A DNA stretch of 24,043 nucleotides from an uncultured Oscillospiraceae bacterium (GTDB lineage Bacteria > Bacillota > Clostridia > Oscillospirales > Oscillospiraceae). The stretch covers positions 1 to 24,043 of the forward strand of contig CANQUO010000006.1 of NCBI GenBank assembly GCA_947627085.1, written 5' to 3'. Positions 5,963 to 12,686 of this stretch are shown here, piece after piece. Made by a program: the position numbers and the translations under genes. The notes below the pieces were generated by a model. The model did no database searches, was not told the origin of the DNA, and saw nothing but the letters and a program-made list of their open reading frames with translations. Numbering within the stretch: position 1 is the stretch's first letter; each line of letters starts with the position of its first letter.

Positions 5963-6280
5963 ATGACGATTTACGCGATCATAATGTTTCTTGGCGCGGC
6001 GGTTTTGGCCGGGTTCGGCGTGGCGATATACAGGGGCAGGACGGAGCTTATACACGACTACCATCAGAAAAATGTCGCCGATAAGCTGTCCTACGGGAAG
6101 GCCGCCGGGAGAGCATTGCTTGTTATGGCGCTGGGGCCGCTGTTGAGTGGGATCATGGCGCTTTTCGGGTCCTCACGCCCGCTTCTTATCGCCTCCCTGG
6201 CCGTGCTGTTCGCGGGGCTGATAATCGGCGCGGCGCTTCTTGTTTCGGTACAGAAAAAGTACAACAAGGGAGTATTTTGA
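5963..6280 (+). CDS. Small DUF3784-like membrane protein
   Basis: This 105-residue protein has three hydrophobic helices (about residues 3-20, 53-70 and 74-95) and a short polar stretch between the first two (YRGRTELIHDYHQKNVADKLSYGKAAGRA). The size, the D-Y-x-K...YGK loop and the helix arrangement resemble DUF3784 proteins, common and uncharacterised in Clostridia. The ATG at 5963 is chosen because GGAGG lies 8 nt upstream; an in-frame TTG five codons earlier would overlap that site. It is followed 44 bp later by a decayed acetyltransferase gene. Function unknown. Confidence 0.7.
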   Translation: MTIYAIIMFLGAAVLAGFGVAIYRGRTELIHDYHQKNVADKLSYGKAAGRALLVMALGPLLSGIMALFGSSRPLLIASLAVLFAGLIIGAALLVSVQKKYNKGVF

Positions 6281-6324
6281 CCTGAAATTTTGCGAGGATA
6301 TGAGCTTTCGGGGAGGAAAACTGT

Positions 6325-6596
6325 ATGGAATTGGAGATAAGAAGCTACACGAGGGACAGGATACCCGACGTTCTGGACTTTGAGAGAAGATTGCGGGCGG
6401 AGGAGGACTACTGGGGATGGGAGATCGACGAAAATTATATAAAATCCGTGGAGAGGAGCTGAGGCGGAGATTAAAGGCCCGGGGCATAAGCGAGCTTGTG
6501 GCGCTGACCGCCGCCAACGAGGAGGCCCAGCGCTTTTATAAGAGCGTCCCCAACTCCGTCATGCGGGACGTGGGGATTTGGATAGAAATAAAGTGA
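6325..6596 (+). pseudogene. GNAT acetyltransferase with internal deletion
   Basis: A 45-codon frame begins at ATG 6325 with an upstream GGGAGG. It reads as a GNAT N-terminus (MELEIRSYTRDRIPDVLDFE...) and ends at TGA near 6460. From about 6455, in another frame, the DNA encodes a typical GNAT C-terminus (SELVALTAANEEAQRFYKSV...MRDVGIWIEIK, stop 6594-6596). The central acetyl-CoA-binding region, about 60-80 residues, is missing. The gene has therefore lost its core by an out-of-frame deletion. A foldback element lies 18 bp downstream. The C-terminal similarity is by family recognition; the deletion size is an estimate. Confidence 0.7.
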
Positions 6597-6614
6597 AAAA
6601 ATATGATCTACGTG

Positions 6615-6776
6615 ATACTAATATCTATTTAAAAGGAGACACCGAGCGGCGAGGATTTTTCGTGTCAGGCAAGGAAGGCACCGCAGGGAATACCCATTGG
6701 TATTTCCAAGGCGGCTGACGCCGCATGACGCGAAAAAGACCGCCGCGAATGGCTTATTTTAATTAGATATTAGTAT
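6615..6776 (-). repeat. MITE-like foldback element, copy B (inverted relative to copy A)
   Basis: The ends are ATACTAATATCTA and its near-perfect inverted partner TAGATATTAGTAT, exactly 162 bp outer edge to outer edge like copy A. The + strand of this copy matches the minus strand of copy A over the whole length. Inner arms are also complementary: GCGGCG...TTTTTCGTGTCAGGC near 6646-6670 against GCATGACGCGAAAAAG...GCCGC near 6723-6746. A small apical GGAATACC/GGTATTTCC hairpin lies in the middle. The right edge abuts the AAGGAG ribosome binding site of the next gene, just as copy A abuts that of ktrA. Confidence 0.8.
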
Positions 6777-6788
6777 AAGGAGAACACC

Positions 6789-7277
6789 ATGGTTATCGAG
6801 AAGCTTGATAGGGATAAGGCGGATATTGTGGCGCCGCTGGTCGCGGAGTTTCGGGTGACGCTGAGGTCCTACAAGGGCATACATATCGAACCCGATGTCG
6901 AGGGCGGGAAAGAGGAGCTTATTTATTATCTCGATAAGAATTACCCCTGTTTTATCGCCCTGGAGGGTGAAAAATGTATAGGCTACATAGTTTGCCGGAT
7001 AGACGAGTCCTGCGTGTGGGCGGAGTCGCTTTTTGTGTGCCGGGAGTACCGGAGACGGCACGTGGCGTCGGCGCTTTTTGAAAAGGCCGAGGAGCTGGCG
7101 GCGAGCTACGGACAGGAGACGGTCTATAATTATGTGCATCCCAACAACAACGGCGTCATAGCCTTTTTAAAAAGCCGGGGGTACAATGTCCTGAACCTTA
7201 TCGAGGTCAGAAAGCCCTATACGGACGAAAAACCGTCAACGAAGATAAAAATCGCCGGCAATGAATTTGATTATTGA
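6789..7277 (+). CDS. GNAT-family N-acetyltransferase
   Basis: This 162-residue protein has the GNAT fold order: an N-terminal alpha/beta segment, the beta4 strand with SCVWAESLFVCREYRRRHVASALFEKAEE (motif A, about residues 72-100), and the C-terminal NNNGVIAFLKSRGYNVLNLIEVRK motif B (about 118-141). The pyrophosphate loop reads RRRHVA in place of the usual Q/RxxGxG/A, so one glycine is replaced. The start ATG has AAGGAG (6777-6782) 6 nt upstream, immediately after the foldback element. The substrate cannot be deduced. It is unrelated in sequence to the decayed GNAT gene just upstream beyond the common fold. Confidence 0.88.
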   Translation: MVIEKLDRDKADIVAPLVAEFRVTLRSYKGIHIEPDVEGGKEELIYYLDKNYPCFIALEGEKCIGYIVCRIDESCVWAESLFVCREYRRRHVASALFEKAEELAASYGQETVYNYVHPNNNGVIAFLKSRGYNVLNLIEVRKPYTDEKPSTKIKIAGNEFDY

Positions 7278-7283
7278 TACATA

Positions 7284-7320
7284 AAAAACTTCTCCGACCA
7301 AACGATCGGAGGAGTTTTTT
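7284..7320. terminator. Bidirectional intrinsic terminator
   Basis: The stem ACTTCTCCGA/TCGGAGGAGT (one G-U) is flanked by A-run and T-run (AAAAA...TTTTTT), so it works on both strands. It separates the GNAT gene (+) from the convergent phosphorylase gene (-). Confidence 0.88.
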
Positions 7321-7334
7321 ACGGTTTATAGGTA

Positions 7335-9755
7335 TTAAAGCGTGACCTCCACGCGGGCGTGGGAGCCGGAGGGGAGGAGGGGGAGGGTGTCGCCCTCGAC
7401 CGGTTTTCCGTCCACGGCCATGGAGCGGGAGCCGGTGCGCTTTACGTGGATGGTGTACTCGGCGCCCCGGAAAAGGCGGGTCACGGTGAAGTCGTCCAGG
7501 GCCTTCGGGACGCAGGGGCTAACGCGAAGGCCTTCGTAGTCCGGCTGTATGCCAAGAATCGCCTGACTTATTGAGACGAAGGTCCAGGAGGCGGTGCCGG
7601 TAAGCCAGCTGTTTTTCGCGTGGCCCGGAGCCCCGGAGGCGCGGCCCGTGACGGTCTGGGAGTAGACGTAGGGCTCGGTCTCGTGTATCTCGCTCTCCTC
7701 CTCAAGGTACGCGGGGCAAATGCGCCGGTAGACGTCAAAGGCCTCCTCTCCCCGGCCAAGAACAGTCTCACCAATGACCACCCAGGGGTTGTTGTGGCAG
7801 AATACGGAGCCGTTTTCCTTAAATCCAGGGGGATAGGAGGATATCTCCCCCAGCTCCAGGTGATAGCGGGTGTAGCAGGGGGCCAGGAGCTCCACGCCGT
7901 ACTTGCCCAAAAGGAGCCGGCGAGTGGAGTCAAGGGCCTTTTCCATGTGGCCGGTGTCCCGGCCTATCCCCGCAAGGGCGCAGAAGCCCTGGGGCTCGAT
8001 GTAGATCTGCCCCTCCTCGCACTCGTGACTTCCCACCTTGTTGCCGTATGAGTCGTAGGCCCGCAGGAACCACTCCCCGTCCCAGCCGTGGGTGAGGACG
8101 GCGTTTTCCATGGCCTTCACGGCCTTATGGAGCCTGTCCGCCTCATCGGCAAGCCCCACCCGGCGGCAGAGGGCGGCGAAGTCGCCGCCGTATTTTACGA
8201 ACATGGCGGCTATGAAAACAGACTCCGCCACGGGGCCCTCGGAGGGGCCGGTGGTCTGGAAGCTCTCGCCGGGCTCGTCGGAGAAGCAGTTTAGATTGAG
8301 GCAGTCGTTCCAGTCGGCACGGCCGATGAGCGGCAGGCCGTGGGGGCCCAGGTTGCTGAGCGTATATTGGACGGAGCGGCGCAGATGCTCAATGAGGGGC
8401 GCCTCGGTGCCGGGGGTGCTGTTGAATGGGGTGGGGTGGTCGAGGATGGTGAAGTCCCCGGTCTCCTTGATATACGCGCACACCGCGCCCACCAGCCACA
8501 GGGGGTCGTCGTTAAAGCCGGTGCCGGCGTCGTTGTTTCCGCGCTTTGTCAGGGGCTGGTACTGATGGAAGGCCCCGCCGTTTTCAAACTGGACGGAGGC
8601 CAGGTCGATTATCCTCTCCCGGGCCCTGTCCGGGACGATGTGGACAAAGCCCAAGAGGTCCTGACAGGAGTCCCGAAAGCCCATGCCCCGGCCCGTGCCG
8701 GTCTCGTAGTAGGAGGCGGAGCGGCTCATGTTGAAGGTCACCATGCACTGGTACTGGTGCCAGATATTCACCATCCGGTCAAGGCGTGAATCGCTCGATC
8801 TAAGGGTGAATTTTGAAAGAAGCTCCGTCCAGTGGTCGTGAAGGGCGGAAAGTGCCTCATCCACGGCCTCGCCGGTGGAGAATTTGGCAAGGACCCGCTT
8901 TGCCGTGTCCTTGCGTATGACGCCGGGGGATAAGAATTTCTTATCTCTCGGGTTCTTGCCGTAGCCCAGGACGAATACGGCGCGGGCGCTCTCGCCGGGG
9001 GCCAGTCTTAAATCTATCCGGTGGCAGCCGATGGGGTACCAGCCCACCCGGAGGGACTGGGCGCTGCGCTCTTCCCGGACAAGCTCGGGGTCATGCCAGC
9101 TTCCCATGTGGCCCAAAAAGGTGTTCCTGTCCGTGTCCCAGCCGGAGGTGGGCACGTTCACGCCGTAAAAGGCGTAGTGGTCCCGGCGCTCGCGGTACTC
9201 GGTCTTGTGGTATATGACGCCGGGCTCGGCCTCGCACTCGGCGATATTCAGGTTGCGCTGGTAATTCTGGGAATCGTCCACCGCGTTCCAGAGGCAAAAT
9301 TCCACGCACCCGTAAAGCTGTACGGACTTGGGCTCGGAGGCTGTGTTGGTCAGGACCACGTCGTGTATCTCGCAGTTTTCCGAAAGGGGCACGAAGGCGG
9401 TCACCCGGGCCTCAAGCCCGTCCTTTGACGCCTCAAAGACGCTGTACCCCATGCCAACCCGGCATTTGTAGCTGTCAAGGGGCGTCCGGGTGGGGAGAAA
9501 ACCGGGGTTCCAGGCCGGCTTTCCCCGCTCCTTTATGTAGTAAAACCGCCCGCCGGTGTCCCCGGGCACGTCGTTGTAGCGGTAGCGCAGTACCCGCTGT
9601 AATTTCGCGTCCCGGTAAAAGCAGTACCCGCCCATGGTGTTGGAGATGAGGCCGAAAAACTCCTCGCTCCCCAGATAGTTTATCCATGGCAGGGGCGTCT
9701 CGGGGGTATCGATGACATACTCCCTTTTTTCGTCGTCAAAATGGCCGAATTTCAT
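7335..9755 (-). CDS. Cellobiose phosphorylase (GH94)
   Basis: The 806-residue protein matches characterised clostridial cellobiose phosphorylase (about 811) along its length. It starts MKFGHFDDEKREYVI and shares INYLGSEEFFGLISNT, YHKTEYRERRDHYAFY, MVTFNMSRSASYYETG, GRGMGFRDS and AKNSWLTGTASW. The enzyme splits cellobiose with phosphate into glucose-1-phosphate and glucose. The catalytic acid is in LIGRADWNDCLNLNCF (DWND at residues 481-484). There is no signal peptide, so it acts inside the cell on imported sugars. AGAGGTG precedes the ATG. It is downstream of GH43 on the same strand, separated by a decayed hydrolase fragment, and probably read from the divergent promoter at 11450. The specificity call comes from overall similarity. 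Confidence 0.92.
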   Translation of the reverse strand: MKFGHFDDEKREYVIDTPETPLPWINYLGSEEFFGLISNTMGGYCFYRDAKLQRVLRYRYNDVPGDTGGRFYYIKERGKPAWNPGFLPTRTPLDSYKCRVGMGYSVFEASKDGLEARVTAFVPLSENCEIHDVVLTNTASEPKSVQLYGCVEFCLWNAVDDSQNYQRNLNIAECEAEPGVIYHKTEYRERRDHYAFYGVNVPTSGWDTDRNTFLGHMGSWHDPELVREERSAQSLRVGWYPIGCHRIDLRLAPGESARAVFVLGYGKNPRDKKFLSPGVIRKDTAKRVLAKFSTGEAVDEALSALHDHWTELLSKFTLRSSDSRLDRMVNIWHQYQCMVTFNMSRSASYYETGTGRGMGFRDSCQDLLGFVHIVPDRARERIIDLASVQFENGGAFHQYQPLTKRGNNDAGTGFNDDPLWLVGAVCAYIKETGDFTILDHPTPFNSTPGTEAPLIEHLRRSVQYTLSNLGPHGLPLIGRADWNDCLNLNCFSDEPGESFQTTGPSEGPVAESVFIAAMFVKYGGDFAALCRRVGLADEADRLHKAVKAMENAVLTHGWDGEWFLRAYDSYGNKVGSHECEEGQIYIEPQGFCALAGIGRDTGHMEKALDSTRRLLLGKYGVELLAPCYTRYHLELGEISSYPPGFKENGSVFCHNNPWVVIGETVLGRGEEAFDVYRRICPAYLEEESEIHETEPYVYSQTVTGRASGAPGHAKNSWLTGTASWTFVSISQAILGIQPDYEGLRVSPCVPKALDDFTVTRLFRGAEYTIHVKRTGSRSMAVDGKPVEGDTLPLLPSGSHARVEVTL

Positions 9756-9776
9756 GTGCGCACCTCTTTTGTGATA

Positions 9777-9905
9777 TTATTTGCTCTGACAGAAGTCGGA
9801 GACGATGTCGAGGATCGTGTCCGCGAAAAACACGGGGCCGCCGTGGGCGTCGCTCTCCAACTCGTAATAATCTGCCCTCTTGCCGGAGCCACGCCGAACC
9901 GGGGT
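9777..9905 (-). pseudogene. C-terminal remnant of an alpha/beta-hydrolase (esterase-like)
   Basis: Between the GH43 stop (9920) and the phosphorylase start (9755) a leftward frame encodes about 40 residues ending at the stop at 9779-9777. The stretch SDAHGGPVFFADTILDIVSD resembles the C-terminus of esterase/dienelactone-type alpha/beta-hydrolases, where the His of HGG belongs to the catalytic triad and the last helix follows. No start or upstream body exists; the frame runs back out of phase into GH43. It appears to be the 3' end of a gene lost when GH43 was inserted or the region was deleted. The similarity is by eye and short. Confidence 0.45.
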
Positions 9906-9919
9906 CAGCGTCCACGCGG

Positions 9920-11341
9920 TCACATATCGAAAGTAAACCGGTCGAACTCCGCCGCGTGGTCTCCGCAAAATTCAAAGTAGACCGCGCGCTTGCCGCGAAG
10001 CTCCAAACCGATCGGCGCGCTGAATTCGGTTTTCCCTGTCTCAAGGGGCAATTCCGCCGCGATTTTGCCGCGACAGTCGTCAACGCGGACGCGGACGGCC
10101 ATAGGGCCGCTGACATTGGCCCAAACGGTTACGCTTTTGGGTGAGGACGCGCCGAACTGAAGATATCTGAAGCCCACCCTTGTGCCGCCTTTAATGTTCA
10201 CTATTGGCGACGAGATGCCGTCGGTCCGCTCATATACCGGCTTGATATAGGCGCCGTGAAGCGGGCTGGTGTGGCAGGCGTAGCCGGCGGAGATTATCTT
10301 ATAGGCGTCGATGCCGTCCGTGCTCGCGCCGGAGGAGGTCATTTCCACGGGCCTTGAGCTCACCGGCTCGCCGCCCTCATAATTGACGCTGCCAATATAT
10401 ATCTTTCCGGTCTTTCCGACAGCCACATCCACGGGCTCGATCATTCCCTGCCGCGAGAACTCGTCGGTGCCGGTGTGACGGTGATAAAATATATACCACT
10501 GACCGTTTATCTCCACAAGTCCGCCGTGATTATTGCCCCAGCGGTAAGTCTGCCGCCCCGTTCCGTCCGGGAGCTTAAGTATTTCGCCGCCGTTGAAGCT
10601 GATGTCTCCGCCGTCCTGATACCCTTCAAGCGGGCTGTCGGACCACTTGTACGAAAGGAACCCGTTACAGGGCTCATAGACCCCAAGCTCGGGAACAGGG
10701 GTGGTGTAGCGCTTGGAGTACACATAAACGTATTTGCCATTGATCTTGCGCGGACTTGACGCCTCAAAAAAAGCGTCATTTATATCCACCCCGGATTCAT
10801 TGTTCTTTTCGTTCCACGGGTCCGGAACGTGGCCTATCGGGTTGGCGCGAAGCGTGCCCTCTCTGATAGTACACATATCGTCCTCAAGCTCGGCGCAAAA
10901 AGCCGCGCAGAAGCCCCAGAAGGCGTACACTCTGCCATCGTCGTCGACCAGGACCCCGGGATCAAAGCCGAGCTTTGTGAGCCGTGGATTTTCAAAGGGA
11001 CCCGCCGGACTTTTGGACGACGCGACCATGATCCGTGAGCCGCGGTCCTCCGCGGCGTAGAGATAGAAGGTGTCGCCCTTCCGGACCACGTCCGGGGCAA
11101 AAAGGACCGAACCGTTGGTCGCGGTATAGCAGACGCCATGATAAGTCCAATCCGTCAAATCGTTAAGCGGGGCGCTCCACACGACATGGTCGCGTCCGCA
11201 GTAGGAGGTGCGCTCCGTGTCGTGGGAGCCGTAAACGTAAAGGCGCTTTTCTCCGTTATATTCGAAAACCCTCGGCTCTCCGTCGGGGATATGCTCCCAG
11301 AGCGGCAAATATGGATTGGCTGATTTCAGAACCGTTTTCAT
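9920..11341 (-). CDS. GH43 glycosidase (arabinofuranosidase/xylosidase type) with CBM6-like tail
   Basis: The N-terminal 320 residues form the five-bladed GH43 propeller. The likely catalytic base is D20 in IPDGEPRVF, the pKa-setting Asp is D127 in FDPGVLVDDDGRVYAFWG, and the acid is E193 in FFEASSPRKINGKYVYVYS. YGSHD (37-41) and GSVLFAPDVV (77-86) are family features. From about residue 340 a beta-rich domain (GGTRVGFRYLQFGASSPKSV... ending FDRFTFDM) resembles CBM6. There is no signal peptide, so action is on imported oligosaccharides, probably removing arabinose or xylose. AAGGAG (11354-11349) is 7 nt from the ATG. Codons such as CCG, GAA and AAA appear more frequent than in neighbours, which may mark later acquisition. 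The exact substrate is unknown. Confidence 0.85.
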   Translation of the reverse strand: MKTVLKSANPYLPLWEHIPDGEPRVFEYNGEKRLYVYGSHDTERTSYCGRDHVVWSAPLNDLTDWTYHGVCYTATNGSVLFAPDVVRKGDTFYLYAAEDRGSRIMVASSKSPAGPFENPRLTKLGFDPGVLVDDDGRVYAFWGFCAAFCAELEDDMCTIREGTLRANPIGHVPDPWNEKNNESGVDINDAFFEASSPRKINGKYVYVYSKRYTTPVPELGVYEPCNGFLSYKWSDSPLEGYQDGGDISFNGGEILKLPDGTGRQTYRWGNNHGGLVEINGQWYIFYHRHTGTDEFSRQGMIEPVDVAVGKTGKIYIGSVNYEGGEPVSSRPVEMTSSGASTDGIDAYKIISAGYACHTSPLHGAYIKPVYERTDGISSPIVNIKGGTRVGFRYLQFGASSPKSVTVWANVSGPMAVRVRVDDCRGKIAAELPLETGKTEFSAPIGLELRGKRAVYFEFCGDHAAEFDRFTFDM

Positions 11342-11407
11342 AGTGATTCTCCTTTTCGCCCCGATGAGGATGTCTATTTTTTCTCGCTGGGCCGCCGGGA
11401 GCCGCCC

Positions 11408-11419
11408 TTAAACGTTTTC
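11408..11419. promoter_or_regulatory. LacI-type operator, GH43 promoter (10/12 match)
   Basis: TTAAACGTTTTC matches the palindrome GAAAACGTTTTC at 10 of 12 positions. It lies about 15 bp past the GH43 -10 box, where a bound repressor would block transcription. Confidence 0.55.
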
Positions 11420-11433
11420 TTTTTACAAGCTAC

Positions 11434-11463
11434 ATTATAGGCACAAAACCGGGAAAAAGGCAA
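11434..11463 (-). promoter_or_regulatory. Promoter of the GH43 / cellobiose phosphorylase operon
   Basis: On the minus strand TTGCCT (11463-11458) and a perfect TATAAT (11439-11434) are separated by 18 bp. The leader to the GH43 ATG is about 85 nt and contains the operator. Confidence 0.6.
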
Positions 11464-11553
11464 CCTTTTTTCACTTGAAATTTCCTTTTTAAACAAATTT
11501 AATTTTCAATGTTGTTAAAAATAACAAAATATTTCTAATTTATTAAAAAATTA

Positions 11554-11582
11554 TTGACGTTTTTTAGCTGACGATGTATAAT
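11554..11582 (+). promoter_or_regulatory. Promoter of the lacI-type gene and rightward operon
   Basis: TTGACG (11554-11559) and TATAAT (11577-11582) have a 17-bp spacer in an A/T-rich stretch. It is divergent from the GH43 promoter, about 100 bp away. Confidence 0.75.
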
Positions 11583-11591
11583 TTGCATAGA

Positions 11592-11603
11592 GAATACGTT
11601 TAA
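11592..11603. promoter_or_regulatory. Weak LacI-type operator near the regulator's own start site
   Basis: GAATACGTTTAA matches GAAAACGTTTTC at 9 of 12 positions. It lies about 10 bp after the -10 box, a position suited to autoregulation. Confidence 0.35.
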
Positions 11604-11637
11604 CATATGGTTTGCAGTGGGGGAGAGTGCATAAAGT

Positions 11638-12645
11638 ATGGTGACCATAAAGGACATTTCGGAAAAATGCAGTCTCTCCGTGGCCGCGGTGTCCAAGGCC
11701 CTGAACGGCCGGCCCGGTATCGGGCCGGAGAAGGCGGAGCTGGTGCGGCGCACCGCCCAGGAGATGGGCTACTTCCCCAACGCCGCCGCCCAGACGCTCA
11801 AGACCAACAGGAGCATGAACATAGGCATACTCTTCAAAAACGTCATGGCCCACGAGTATTTCTCGATTATCCTGGAGGCCATAAGGGACACAGCCGAGAG
11901 GCGGGGGTACGACATAACCTTTTTGAGCAACCTCACCGGGGAGCACGGCTATTACCAGCACGCCAAGCGCCGCCAGTGCGACGGGGTGATAATCGTCCAG
12001 CCCGGATACAGCGAGGACGACCACGCCGAGGCCGTGAGGCTGGCGGAGAGCGAGCTTCCGGTGGTGGCAATCGACGACGTATTCCCGGGGCGGACCACCG
12101 TCACCGGCGAAAATGTGGCCAGCGTGGAGGAGATCGTCCGCTACCTGTACGGCTTGGGACATACCAGGATAGCCTTTATCCACGGCGAGGACGGCGACGT
12201 CACACGCCAGCGCCTCGCGGGCTTTTACCGGGCCTGCCGGGACCTGGGGCTCCAGGTGCCGGACGAATACGTTATCCCGGCCCGCTATCAGGAGCCCGAG
12301 GACTCCGGCCTTGCCACAAGAAAGCTCCTGCGGTGCAAGGTCCGGCCCACCTGCATAATGTACCCGGACGATATAGCGTACCTGGGCGGCCGGACGGAGC
12401 TTGAGTCCCAGGGGCTGTCCGTCCCGGAGGATATAAGCTGTTTCGGCTTTGACGGGATACGCATGTCCGGGGTACTGCGCCCGAGCCTGGCCACCTATAA
12501 GCAGAACGGCTGGGGCATCGGCGCCAGCGCCACGGAACAGCTGATCTCCGCCATCGAGGACCCCAAGTGCTATGTGCCGGAAAACATCACCATTTCCGGC
12601 TCCGTCCAGCCGGGCGGCACCGTCCGGGACCTGAGAATCAAATAG
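11638..12645 (+). CDS. LacI/GalR-family transcriptional regulator
   Basis: The 335-residue protein starts with a LacI helix-turn-helix (VTIKDISEKCSLSVAAVSKALNG, residues 2-24) and hinge helix (NAAAQTLKTN, about 48-57). A periplasmic-binding-protein-like sensor follows (MNIGILFKNVMAHEYFSIIL onward), with VIIVQPG, LGHTRIAFIHG and FGFDGIRMSGVLRPSLAT as in the family. It is expected to repress the locus until an imported sugar binds. A GGGGGAGAG purine run lies about 10 nt before the ATG. It sits at the head of the rightward genes, 41 bp before the long phosphorylase, and beside copies of an AACGTT-centred palindrome typical of LacI operators. The effector cannot be read from the sequence. Confidence 0.92.
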   Translation: MVTIKDISEKCSLSVAAVSKALNGRPGIGPEKAELVRRTAQEMGYFPNAAAQTLKTNRSMNIGILFKNVMAHEYFSIILEAIRDTAERRGYDITFLSNLTGEHGYYQHAKRRQCDGVIIVQPGYSEDDHAEAVRLAESELPVVAIDDVFPGRTTVTGENVASVEEIVRYLYGLGHTRIAFIHGEDGDVTRQRLAGFYRACRDLGLQVPDEYVIPARYQEPEDSGLATRKLLRCKVRPTCIMYPDDIAYLGGRTELESQGLSVPEDISCFGFDGIRMSGVLRPSLATYKQNGWGIGASATEQLISAIEDPKCYVPENITISGSVQPGGTVRDLRIK

Positions 12646-12686
12646 TTTCGGTATCTATCTATTAATCCCTTTCGGAGGACAAGCAA

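Noticed and set aside
5798..6064. N-terminal extension of queH
   Set aside because: The added residues have no QueH similarity and include a good promoter (5823-5851); the family N-terminus fits the ATG at 5797.
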